Part shown: positions 1-5,506 of the stretch, piece by piece | Position numbering within the stretch: the first letter of the stretch is position 1 | Layout: the number at the start of each line of letters is the position of its first letter | Notes under the pieces: model-generated | Told to the model about the DNA's origin: nothing | The model's database searches: none | Seen by the model: only the letters and a program-made list of their open reading frames with translations | Made by a program: the position numbers and the translations under genes | Origin: Firmicutes bacterium HGW-Firmicutes-10 | GTDB taxonomy: Bacteria; Bacillota_I; Bacilli_A; Erysipelotrichales; Erysipelotrichaceae | Assembly: GCA_002841605.1 (NCBI GenBank) | Contig: PHAF01000101.1 | Location: 1 to 6,602 of the forward strand | Direction: 5' to 3' | Length of the DNA stretch: 6,602 bases

Positions 1-45
1 CAGTTGATATTTGAACGTTACATCCTTTAGTTCTAAGACAGCCAT
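1..45 (-). CDS. ecfA: ECF transporter ATP-binding protein, N-terminal 15 codons only
   Basis: The reading frame starts at ATG (complement 43-45) and runs off the left edge of the window. Seven bases upstream lies a good ribosome binding site, GGAGGA (complement 53-58). The visible residues, MAVLELKDVTFKY then QL, match the usual first beta strand of ABC ATPases (LELKDVTFxY), with Tyr13 in the A-loop position that stacks on ATP adenine. Walker A, the signature motif and Walker B are outside the window. The start lies inside the 3' end of the T-component gene (13-base overlap), so the two are translationally linked. From that position it should be an energising ATPase of the ECF transporter. 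Whether a second ATPase gene follows cannot be seen. Confidence 0.8.
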   Translation of the reverse strand, partial: MAVLELKDVTFKYQL

Positions 46-797
46 AAATATATCCTCCATCCCAATAACGCAATACTTATTATAATAAATCCGATAGAAA
101 GAATACGATCGATATTGCGAGATTGAATGTCTTTTAGAAATGTTTTCTCAACACTTGCCGAGAATCCGCGGACTTCCAAAGTGATAGCCCGTTCCTCCAA
201 CTCACTGATCGAAGAAATGATTAACGGACCCAGCGACGGAAAAAATGCCCGTAAACGTAAAATCATATTGCCTTGTGTCTCAATTCCGCGCGCTTGTTGC
301 GCCTGCATGATTACTTTACTGCGCTTGACCATGTCCGGAATCATTTGTAAGGTTGAAAGCACGATATAACTGACTACATGACTCACTTTTCTCTGTTGAA
401 GACTGATCATCAAATCTTCAACTTCCGTTGTTTCAAAAAAGAGTAAAACGACAGCAGCCATTACGACCAAAACAGACGTTTGATTAAGTCCGTCAATCAG
501 ACCTTGAATACGAATGATCACAAACTGCCATTGGAATAAAATCTGTGAATCAGATTTGTCGAGCATGATTTTAAACAGAAAAACGAAAATCACAAAAAGC
601 AGTAATGCCGAGATAAACTTCTTAAGAAATCCCATGAAATTACCGGAGAAAATTGCTAAAACCAAAGTCAGCGGAACCATGACGAGATATCCGAATTTCC
701 AGTCAAATACGATAGCGAGTATGATTGCACAAAACAAAAACACCAGCTTCGTCAGCGGATATAATTTGCTTAGCGGTCCTTTTTTTCGATCGAGCAT
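33..797 (-). CDS. ecfT: ECF transporter transmembrane T component (EcfT family)
   Basis: This 254-residue membrane protein is the scaffold of an energy-coupling factor importer: it couples ATP hydrolysis by the two ATPase subunits to toppling of the S component. Hydrophobic segments lie at about residues 17-50, 61-78, 108-121 and 234-253. The cytoplasmic coupling region holds two EcfT signature motifs: QQARG at 167-171, and a second at 208-211 reading EVRG where Ala-Arg-Gly is usual. Length is normal for the family (about 250-280). The start at 795-797 has an AAGGAG site (complement 807-812) nine bases upstream. The S gene ends 55 bases upstream, with a hairpin between, and the ATPase gene overlaps the 3' end. 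Adjacent S, T and A genes indicate a dedicated (group I) ECF transporter rather than a shared module, though a shared module elsewhere in the genome cannot be excluded. Confidence 0.9.
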   Translation of the reverse strand: MLDRKKGPLSKLYPLTKLVFLFCAIILAIVFDWKFGYLVMVPLTLVLAIFSGNFMGFLKKFISALLLFVIFVFLFKIMLDKSDSQILFQWQFVIIRIQGLIDGLNQTSVLVVMAAVVLLFFETTEVEDLMISLQQRKVSHVVSYIVLSTLQMIPDMVKRSKVIMQAQQARGIETQGNMILRLRAFFPSLGPLIISSISELEERAITLEVRGFSASVEKTFLKDIQSRNIDRILSIGFIIISIALLGWRIYLWLS

Positions 798-821
798 ATG
801 ATGATTCTCCTTAAGAAGGGA

Positions 822-841
822 GATCCCGCATAAGCGGGATC
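822..841 (-). other. Intergenic hairpin between the S and T component genes
   Basis: GATCCCGC and GCGGGATC form a perfect 8-bp stem around a 4-base loop, 11 bases after the S-component stop codon and just before the ribosome binding site of ecfT. In the direction of transcription the stem is followed by TCTCCCTTCTTAAGG, not a run of T, so a classical intrinsic terminator is unlikely. It could be a partial attenuator or a 3'-end stabiliser giving more S-component message than T/ATPase message, or an RNase processing boundary. The palindrome is seen in the sequence; its role is inference. Confidence 0.55.
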
Positions 842-852
842 GACCCTAGACT

Positions 853-1434
853 CTACTCAACGTAATACTTAGCTAAAGGGAATTTCAATAATGTGCGGGC
901 CGGTATGGCTTTAATGATAAAGAATACAATAAATACCGACACAAATTTGTCTACTGTTTCCGTAATCAATGCAGTTGTAATGACAGATTGCCATAAACTT
1001 TGACCGGTCGCGATCAAAAACGAAGTAATAAAGCTTGAACCTGAACCCGTTACACCACCAAACAGGTAAACGGTGACCGGGTTTGCGGTCAACTGTGTGA
1101 TAAGCCAAATCAGAACGCTGGTAATGAGTGCCCCTTTAACTGTCTTAAACCAGCCTTTTTGAGCACATAAACCTGCGACGATACCAATGGCTACATTGAC
1201 GATAGCATATGGGATCCACGTTGGTGCCGTGATACCCAAAATCAAATTGGTAACCAGACCGGTGATTGCCCCAAATAACGGTCCGGCTAAAGCACCAACC
1301 AAAATCGTACCGATGACATCGATGAATACCGGCAGTTTCAAAATCAATGCGATTTGTCCCCCGACGTAGTTGATTGCGATCCCGATTGGAATAAGCAGAA
1401 TCGCCATGGTAGAATACTTCGCTGCTTTGCTCAT
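853..1434 (-). CDS. ECF transporter S component, probably for a nucleoside or nucleobase
   Basis: This 193-residue, very hydrophobic protein has about six membrane segments (roughly 10-31, 37-55, 58-70, 74-92, 101-120, 140-175) and the composition of ECF substrate-binding (S) subunits. Recognisable features are a short basic N-terminus, the Gly/Ala-rich stretch FIDVIGTILVGALAGPLFGA (residues 38-57), which can pack against the T subunit as in other S components, and a late TETVDKF segment (158-164). The start (ATG, complement 1432-1434) follows AGGAGGA (complement 1441-1447) by six bases. It lies 33 bases after the second nucleoside hydrolase and ahead of ecfT in one apparent operon. The hydrolases suggest a ribonucleoside, deoxynucleoside or modified nucleoside as substrate. 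I do not recognise it as one of the well-assigned S proteins (RibU, ThiT, BioY, FolT), and no substrate can be assigned from sequence alone. Confidence 0.82.
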   Translation of the reverse strand: MSKAAKYSTMAILLIPIGIAINYVGGQIALILKLPVFIDVIGTILVGALAGPLFGAITGLVTNLILGITAPTWIPYAIVNVAIGIVAGLCAQKGWFKTVKGALITSVLIWLITQLTANPVTVYLFGGVTGSGSSFITSFLIATGQSLWQSVITTALITETVDKFVSVFIVFFIIKAIPARTLLKFPLAKYYVE

Positions 1435-1467
1435 GCTGTTTCCTCCTCTTCTTTGAAATACGTGAGC

Positions 1468-2463
1468 TTATAAAGTAGGAAATACCGTCTGGTAGTTTTC
1501 CTTAACTTCCTTACCAAAACACACTTCCATAAATAACTCTTTGCACTTACGGACATCCATATCCATCGCCACAAAAGCATTTTTTTCCAGCTTCCAACTG
1601 TCGACCAGATCTACGATGCATTGCCCCTTTGCCAATCCGTCGTGAACGATCCGAAGATTGCTATGAACCAAACGTAAACATACTGTAGGTTCTATGGCCA
1701 TCAAAACAGGAAGCAAGTCATGAATGACAATACCGATGTACTTATTGAACTTCCAATAAGCATTGAGATAATCCTGCACCATCGCATAAATCAATTCACC
1801 TTTTTCACCTGCTGCCAATCTGATAAATGCAAGGTCGTTGGCATCAAATATGCATTGATGTGTGGCGTCCAATCCGACCATAACGATATCGACATCATTT
1901 CCCAGGGAATAAACTTTCTCGACCGATAGGGTATCAAACCAGTAATTAAACTCAGCAACCGGTGTGACGTTGCCACGGAAAACCCCTCCGCCCATCGACC
2001 AAATCTTCTTAACTTTACGCATCGTTGCTTCATCCATATCAATAGCCAACGCTAAATTAGTCATCGGACCGACCGAGATGATTTCCACTTCCCCTGGATA
2101 TTTTCGTACGGTATCCAAAATAAAGTCTATTGCACTCTTGGATGATATATTGCTCGGATCGACCGGTAACCCGACACCACCCAAACCGTCTTCACCATGA
2201 ACATTTCCGCCATCCCGGCCTTCAGCCGGCAACCCTGCTACTACCCGCGCATAACTGCTGTGCGCACCGCGATATACCCGGATGTCTTTTCGTGTGTACC
2301 TGACAAGTTTACTGGCGTTGTTTGTGGTATGCTCGATACCTTTATTACCGGCAACCGTCGTGATACCCAATACATCAAAAGGTTCGTAGTTCAGTAAGGT
2401 CATTAATGCAATCGCATCATCAATACCCGGATCTGTATCAAATATTATTTTTCTTTTACTCAT
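1468..2463 (-). CDS. Nucleoside hydrolase (IunH/RihC-type), His-Asp active-site form
   Basis: A cytoplasmic N-ribosyl hydrolase of 331 residues that splits a nucleoside into free base and ribose. All landmarks of the calcium-dependent inosine-uridine nucleoside hydrolase family are visible: DTDPGIDDA (9-17; Asp11, Asp15 and Asp16 bind Ca2+ and ribose), TTVAGN (35-40), VHGEDGLGG (88-96), SMGGG (156-160), TPVAEFNYWFD (167-177; Glu171 and Asn173 contact ribose) and IHDLLPV (247-253). His248-Asp249 corresponds to His241-Asp242 of the Crithidia enzyme, where the His was proposed to protonate the leaving base. The length is typical. Its ATG overlaps the stop of the upstream hydrolase gene as ATGA (2460-2463), and its own Shine-Dalgarno is weak (AAGAGA), so translational coupling is likely. 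Base preference (purine, pyrimidine or modified base) cannot be read with confidence. Confidence 0.93.
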   Translation of the reverse strand: MSKRKIIFDTDPGIDDAIALMTLLNYEPFDVLGITTVAGNKGIEHTTNNASKLVRYTRKDIRVYRGAHSSYARVVAGLPAEGRDGGNVHGEDGLGGVGLPVDPSNISSKSAIDFILDTVRKYPGEVEIISVGPMTNLALAIDMDEATMRKVKKIWSMGGGVFRGNVTPVAEFNYWFDTLSVEKVYSLGNDVDIVMVGLDATHQCIFDANDLAFIRLAAGEKGELIYAMVQDYLNAYWKFNKYIGIVIHDLLPVLMAIEPTVCLRLVHSNLRIVHDGLAKGQCIVDLVDSWKLEKNAFVAMDMDVRKCKELFMEVCFGKEVKENYQTVFPTL

Positions 2464-3434
2464 ATAATCATTCTCTTTTCTATCATCAAATCGATGTCAC
2501 TTTTATGTTCACTGAACAATCGTGTCAGAAACAGTTTAAAAAATCTTTTTGCATCGACGGATTGAGCAATAGCGCTCGTCAGTCTTACATCGCTTTGACG
2601 AAAGTCGACAACCGATTCTCCCATAGCGATCCCTTCCGTTTCGACTTGAACTTGACCAAATTTACAGTTCAAAATACTTCGATCCAAAATATAAGCAATG
2701 ACCAATGGATCATTGATCACACAACCAAGTGTCCTCTCCTGTGCCCAATGAAAATCCACATAAAAACCGGTGATATTGGTGACGTATTCGGATAAGGGAG
2801 TTTTAAACTGTCGGATCATTTCACGCATGTTTGGCGTCAAAAGAATTTTGTACGTCACATCCAGTGGAACCAGTGTAACATTATGCACATTTGCATCAAA
2901 GAATATTTTTGCCGCATGGGGATCACACCAGAAATTATACTCAGCTACCGGCGAGCAGTTTCCACAAACATTCACACTGCCCCCCATAATGATGATTTCT
3001 TTTGCCAAAGATAGTACTTCAGGATCCTGCTTCAGTATCGTTGCCAGGTTGCTTAGCGGGCCCAATGCAGCAATGGTGATTTGATGCGGATATAGTCTTA
3101 ACAGACGTGTGATGACTTCAATGGCACTGCCATGGTCTTCCGGTTCTTCTTTGGGGAAATACATTTCGCCAATACCGTCTATGCCATGCGTGTCAGTGGC
3201 ATCCACATAATTCCGATGTATTGGTCTTGCACATCCCTTTGCAATCATCACATCATCTCTGCCAATCATACGCATGGAGAATTTGGCATTTCGAGCGGCC
3301 TGATCAACTTCGATATTGCCGCTGACGACAGTAATAGCCAAAAGTTCGATCTCAGGGCTCAAACCGGCAAGCAAGAGTGCAAGAGAATCATCGATTCCGG
3401 GATCAACGTCCATTATCAACTTTATTTTATCCAT
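2460..3434 (-). CDS. Nucleoside hydrolase (IunH-type), Asn-Asp active-site variant
   Basis: First full-size gene of the operon, 324 residues from the ATG at complement 3432-3434. That start is preferred over an in-frame GTG at 3450-3452 because it puts the metal/ribose motif DVDPGIDD at residues 9-16, exactly as in the downstream paralogue. Neither start has a good Shine-Dalgarno, which suggests re-initiation after the leader ORF that stops 8 bases upstream. Other family motifs present are SGN (38-40), THGIDGIG (82-89), IMGGS (149-153) and SPVAEYNFWCDP (161-172; Glu165, Asn167). In the late motif the sequence is VINDPL (239-244): Asn242-Asp243 stands where the paralogue and the Crithidia enzyme have His-Asp, so the usual general-acid His is absent. 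The Ca2+-binding Asp remains. The enzyme is probably active with a different base preference or leaving-group mechanism, and complements its neighbour. Confidence 0.92.
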   Translation of the reverse strand: MDKIKLIMDVDPGIDDSLALLLAGLSPEIELLAITVVSGNIEVDQAARNAKFSMRMIGRDDVMIAKGCARPIHRNYVDATDTHGIDGIGEMYFPKEEPEDHGSAIEVITRLLRLYPHQITIAALGPLSNLATILKQDPEVLSLAKEIIIMGGSVNVCGNCSPVAEYNFWCDPHAAKIFFDANVHNVTLVPLDVTYKILLTPNMREMIRQFKTPLSEYVTNITGFYVDFHWAQERTLGCVINDPLVIAYILDRSILNCKFGQVQVETEGIAMGESVVDFRQSDVRLTSAIAQSVDAKRFFKLFLTRLFSEHKSDIDLMIEKRMII

Positions 3435-3442
3435 ATTATCAT

Positions 3443-3568
3443 TTACCGGCACACAAAAGGCAAAACGATAATTTCCGCCTTCGAACGTATAAATTCAGTG
3501 ATTGGATTTCGGGAAATGTGTCTGGTCTTTCGTTTGACAAAAAACCAGTCATTGAGTGGCAAATCCAT
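3443..3568 (-). CDS. Basic 41-codon leader ORF, possibly a translational-coupling leader or gene remnant
   Basis: The best ribosome binding site in the operon leader, AGGAGGA (complement 3575-3581), sits six bases before an ATG at complement 3566-3568. The ORF runs 41 codons to TAA at 3443-3445, ending 8 bases before the ATG of the first nucleoside hydrolase, in another frame. The peptide begins MDLPLNDWFF, continues with a basic stretch (VKRKTRHISR, residues 11-20) and ends with a short hydrophobic run, AEIIVLPFVC (31-40). The hydrolase lacks its own good Shine-Dalgarno, so ribosomes finishing here probably re-initiate on it. The profile of basic N-terminus then hydrophobic start also resembles the beginning of a sugar or nucleoside ABC-transporter permease, so it could be the stub of a deleted gene. 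I do not recognise a family. That it is translated is inferred from the binding site and spacing. Confidence 0.5.
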   Translation of the reverse strand: MDLPLNDWFFVKRKTRHISRNPITEFIRSKAEIIVLPFVCR

Positions 3569-3620
3569 GGATCTTCCTCCTGATCCACACTCCCCCAAAA
3601 TGTGAACTATGCTTGTTTTT

Positions 3621-3650
3621 ATTATAAGTCATATGACTCAGGTATTTCAA
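3621..3650 (-). promoter_or_regulatory. Promoter of the nucleoside hydrolase/ECF operon
   Basis: Reading the minus strand, TTGAAA (complement 3645-3650) is followed after 18 bp by a perfect TATAAT (complement 3621-3626). Transcription would begin near 3614, giving a short 5' leader of about 45 bases before the leader ORF and leaving no room for a riboswitch. The spacer contains a perfect palindrome, which argues for repressor control. This is the only strong sigma-A-type promoter I see for the minus-strand operon. Confidence 0.75.
3625..3640. promoter_or_regulatory. Putative operator for the divergent LacI-family regulator
   Basis: AGTCATATGACT (3627-3638) is a perfect 12-bp palindrome. Extended by two bases each side it reads TAAGTCATATGACTCA, with one mismatched pair. 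It sits inside the -35/-10 spacer of the operon promoter, so a bound repressor would exclude RNA polymerase. LacI-family proteins bind even-numbered palindromes of this kind, although the centre here is TA and not the common CG. Assignment to the adjacent regulator is inferred from position. Confidence 0.55.
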
Positions 3651-3663
3651 ATGATAAAATTTG

Positions 3664-3687
3664 AAGTTTAACCTAAACTTAACCTAA
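3664..3687. repeat. Overlapping inverted and direct repeats between the divergent promoters
   Basis: AAGTTTA and TAAACTT form a perfect 7-bp inverted repeat around ACC (3664-3680). Overlapping it, TTAACCTAA occurs twice (3668-3676 and 3679-3687), so the copies start 11 bp apart, one helical turn. It lies 14 bp upstream of the operon -35 and just upstream of the regulator's -35, an activator-like position for both promoters. Tandem TTAACxx units with this period resemble sites of OmpR/PhoB-type response regulators. No binding protein can be named from this window. Confidence 0.4.
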
Positions 3688-3692
3688 TGTGC

Positions 3693-3721
3693 TTGAGTTT
3701 CGAGCCTTGTTTTGATACCAT
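3693..3721 (+). promoter_or_regulatory. Promoter of the LacI-family regulator gene
   Basis: TTGAGT (3693-3698) and TACCAT (3716-3721) are separated by exactly 17 bp and each match the sigma-A consensus at four of six positions. Transcription would start near 3728, giving a leader of about 15 bases. That is just enough for the AGGTG ribosome binding site at 3733-3737 before the ATG at 3743. The promoter looks weaker than the divergent one, as expected for a regulator gene. Confidence 0.5.
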
Positions 3722-3731
3722 AAGTCTCAGG
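3720..3731. promoter_or_regulatory. Second copy of the operator half-site at the regulator's start point
   Basis: ATAAGTCTCAGG at 3720-3731 reproduces both outer parts of the operon operator region (ATAAGTC at 3624-3630 and TCAGG at 3638-3642) with the central seven bases missing. CTTGTTTT also precedes both copies (3612-3619 and 3706-3713). It overlaps the -10 and predicted start of the regulator promoter, so it could be a weaker autoregulatory site, or merely the trace of a small duplication. Confidence 0.3.
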
Positions 3732-3742
3732 CAGGTGAAAGC

Positions 3743-4756
3743 ATGAATGTAACACTAAAAGATATTGCAAAGTTATGTGGGGTATCTGTTGCAACTGTAT
3801 CACTGGTATTAAATAATAAACCGAATCGGATTTCCGAATCTACTAAGAAGAAAATACTCGACATAGCGAAAGAACTTCATTATCATCCAAATCCAATGGC
3901 ATTAAGTTTGGTTACAAGAAAATCAAAAGTATTGGGATTGATCATTCCGGATGTTACCAATTTGTTCTTTACGGACTTTTTAAGGCAGGTCGAAATCGAA
4001 GCTGCAAAGTTCGGATACACGATCATTTTGGGAAATACGGATGAACAGGGATCACGCGAGTTTGAGTACGTCCGGACTTTTCTGCAACGCGGTTTAGCCG
4101 GTTGTATTCTGATTCATTCCAGCATTGAAATGGATAAATACGATGCTAAAATCGTCGATTTAGTCAAGCAATCGAAATTGCCGTTTATTTTGATTGATCG
4201 TCATCAAAAGGCAAACAACATCCGAACCTTATTTATCGACCAAAAGCTTGGAGCATATCTTGCTACGACCCACCTGATAAATCTGGGACACACGCGTATC
4301 GGATATATCAGTGGCTCGATGGACCTAGATTTAAGCAGGATGCGACATGACGGTTATAAACAAGCACTAGAAGATCATGGAATCGTTTTCGATGAAAACC
4401 TCGTTGAGTTTGGTGATTGGCGAGCAGAAGGCGGTCATCATGCCGGCTTAAGATTGATCGCAAAAGGTGTAAGCAGTATATTCGCTGCCAATGACATGAT
4501 GGCCTTTGGCGTTTATCAGGCGGCCTATTCGATGGCCCTTCGAATTCCACAGGATTTATCGGTCGTCGGTTTTGATGATGTCAGTTTTGCTTCTGTAGTA
4601 ACACCGGGATTGACAACAATTCATCAGCCGATGAATCAAGCAGGTATTGATTGCGTCGGTATGCTGATTGACATGATTGAATTAAGAAAAACCGAAGAGG
4701 CTTCAAAGCAGTATTCTCCGACGTTGATCGTTCGGGGTAGTACCCTAAAAAAATAG
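3743..4756 (+). CDS. LacI-family transcriptional regulator
   Basis: A 337-residue DNA-binding repressor of ordinary family length. Residues 3-56 are the LacI helix-turn-helix and hinge region: VTLKDIAKLCGVSVATVSLV starts at residue 3, and the hinge helix NPMALSL is at 50-56. From about 60 onward is a periplasmic-binding-protein-like sensor domain, starting VLGLIIPDVTNLFF (63-76), with IFAANDMMAFGVYQAA (246-261), LSVVGFDDVSFASVVTPGLT (272-291) and the closing LIVRGST (328-334). Asp251, Asp278 and Asp279 are in positions that often contact sugar ligands. AGGTG five bases upstream supports the start. Transcribed away from the nucleoside hydrolase/ECF operon across a shared 174-bp control region, it is probably that operon's local repressor. 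Ribose or the imported nucleoside are the obvious inducer candidates, but this is inferred from context. It ends at a strong terminator. Confidence 0.95.
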   Translation: MNVTLKDIAKLCGVSVATVSLVLNNKPNRISESTKKKILDIAKELHYHPNPMALSLVTRKSKVLGLIIPDVTNLFFTDFLRQVEIEAAKFGYTIILGNTDEQGSREFEYVRTFLQRGLAGCILIHSSIEMDKYDAKIVDLVKQSKLPFILIDRHQKANNIRTLFIDQKLGAYLATTHLINLGHTRIGYISGSMDLDLSRMRHDGYKQALEDHGIVFDENLVEFGDWRAEGGHHAGLRLIAKGVSSIFAANDMMAFGVYQAAYSMALRIPQDLSVVGFDDVSFASVVTPGLTTIHQPMNQAGIDCVGMLIDMIELRKTEEASKQYSPTLIVRGSTLKK

Positions 4757-4757
4757 C

Positions 4758-4781
4758 AAAGTGCGGAATTCCGCACTTTTT
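4758..4781. terminator. Intrinsic terminator between convergent genes, probably bidirectional
   Basis: Starting two bases after the regulator's stop codon, AAAGTGCGG and CCGCACTTT form a 9-bp stem around AATT (4758-4779), followed on the plus strand by TTTTT ending at 4781. On the minus strand the same stem is followed by TTTGCTATTTTTTT, so it can also end transcripts of the convergent vWA gene, which stops at 4804. Confidence 0.88.
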
Positions 4782-4803
4782 ACTCCATCCCCCCGAATGT
4801 CGC

Positions 4804-5463
4804 CTAGTTCTTTTTCTTATCGCTACGATCTGAGAAATCTTTTTCAATATCCGCTTTCCAATCATCATCGATTTTTGCTTCGCTTCGAAACTTGCTCACC
4901 GTTTTGTTCAGCGTCGAATAATTGAGATGGGTGCCCATCTTATCCGAATGATAATTGGCTGCCCGGCTGGCATCGATACCAAAGCGCTCGGCCGTTGCCA
5001 ATGCATCAATGTTGGCACCCAAGAAAATAAACTCCCAGCCATACTGCGTTTTTTGGTGCTCGATCATTCGTTTGATTTGATCATACGAATACTCAATACT
5101 CGAGTTCTCCATACCATCCGTCGTAATAATAACCAAGACTTTATCCGCACGCATCTCCGGTTTCGTATGTTTTTGCACGTTTCCGATTTTATTGATCGTT
5201 TTTCCGATCGCATCAAGCAGCGCCGTCGATCCGCGCACAAAGTAATCTTTATCGGATATATCAGATACTCCACTGATATCTAGACGATCATGCAATAATT
5301 CAAACTTATCGTCAAATAATACTGTCGTAACGATGGCAGTTCCTTGTTCTGTCCGCTGTCTACTTAACAGCGAATTATATCCTCCGATGGTGTCACTTTC
5401 TAGTCCCGACATAGATCCGCTTCTATCTAAAATGAATACGAGTTCTGTCTTGTTTGTTTTCAT
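4804..5463 (-). CDS. Cytoplasmic von Willebrand factor A domain protein with intact MIDAS
   Basis: The frame is open from 5535, but the start is placed at the ATG at complement 5461-5463 because AGGAGG (complement 5471-5476) precedes it by seven bases and the longer version would run through a terminator hairpin. The 219-residue product is almost entirely one vWA domain. The metal-ion-dependent adhesion site is complete: Asp13-x-Ser15-x-Ser17 in FILDRSGSMSG (10-20), Thr80 in RGSTALLDAIG (77-87) and Asp116 in VIITTDGMENSS (111-122). A charged C-terminal tail (about 196-219) follows. There is no signal peptide or membrane segment, so it acts in the cytoplasm, presumably as a metal-dependent protein-interaction module. 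Its upstream neighbour is a macro-domain protein on the same strand, and the two probably work together. Function is unknown; from memory, close relatives occur beside macro-domain genes in other Firmicutes. Confidence 0.88.
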   Translation of the reverse strand: MKTNKTELVFILDRSGSMSGLESDTIGGYNSLLSRQRTEQGTAIVTTVLFDDKFELLHDRLDISGVSDISDKDYFVRGSTALLDAIGKTINKIGNVQKHTKPEMRADKVLVIITTDGMENSSIEYSYDQIKRMIEHQKTQYGWEFIFLGANIDALATAERFGIDASRAANYHSDKMGTHLNYSTLNKTVSKFRSEAKIDDDWKADIEKDFSDRSDKKKN

Positions 5464-5506
5464 ATCATATCCTCCTTCTTTCTGACTTAAGGATACAATA
5501 TCAGAC

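Noticed and set aside
2406..2795. Plus-strand ORF of 129 codons across the junction of the two hydrolase genes
   Set aside because: It is antisense to two genes with complete catalytic motifs and an ATGA overlap, and its composition is not protein-like.
3435..3452. GTG at 3450-3452 as start of the first nucleoside hydrolase
   Set aside because: It has no Shine-Dalgarno, adds six residues not found in the paralogue, and lies inside the leader ORF. The ATG at 3432-3434 aligns the DxDPGIDD motif with the neighbour. It remains possible.
3132..3605. Plus-strand ORF of 157 codons opposite the start of the first nucleoside hydrolase
   Set aside because: It runs antisense across conserved hydrolase motifs and the leader ORF, its peptide has no recognisable features, and I saw no good ribosome binding site. 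It is a shadow frame.
3569..3614. Riboswitch or attenuator in the operon leader
   Set aside because: The predicted untranslated leader is only about 45 bases and shows no terminator/antiterminator pair, which is too short for known purine or preQ1 classes with an expression platform.
3691..3709. Possible catabolite-responsive (cre) element around GAGTTTCGAG
   Set aside because: Aligned on the central CG in either orientation, it misses the required TG and AA positions of the cre consensus.
5481..5505. Imperfect inverted repeat TCTGA/TCAGA upstream of the vWA gene
   Set aside because: Five-base arms with a 15-base gap are easily expected by chance, and no promoter is aligned with it.
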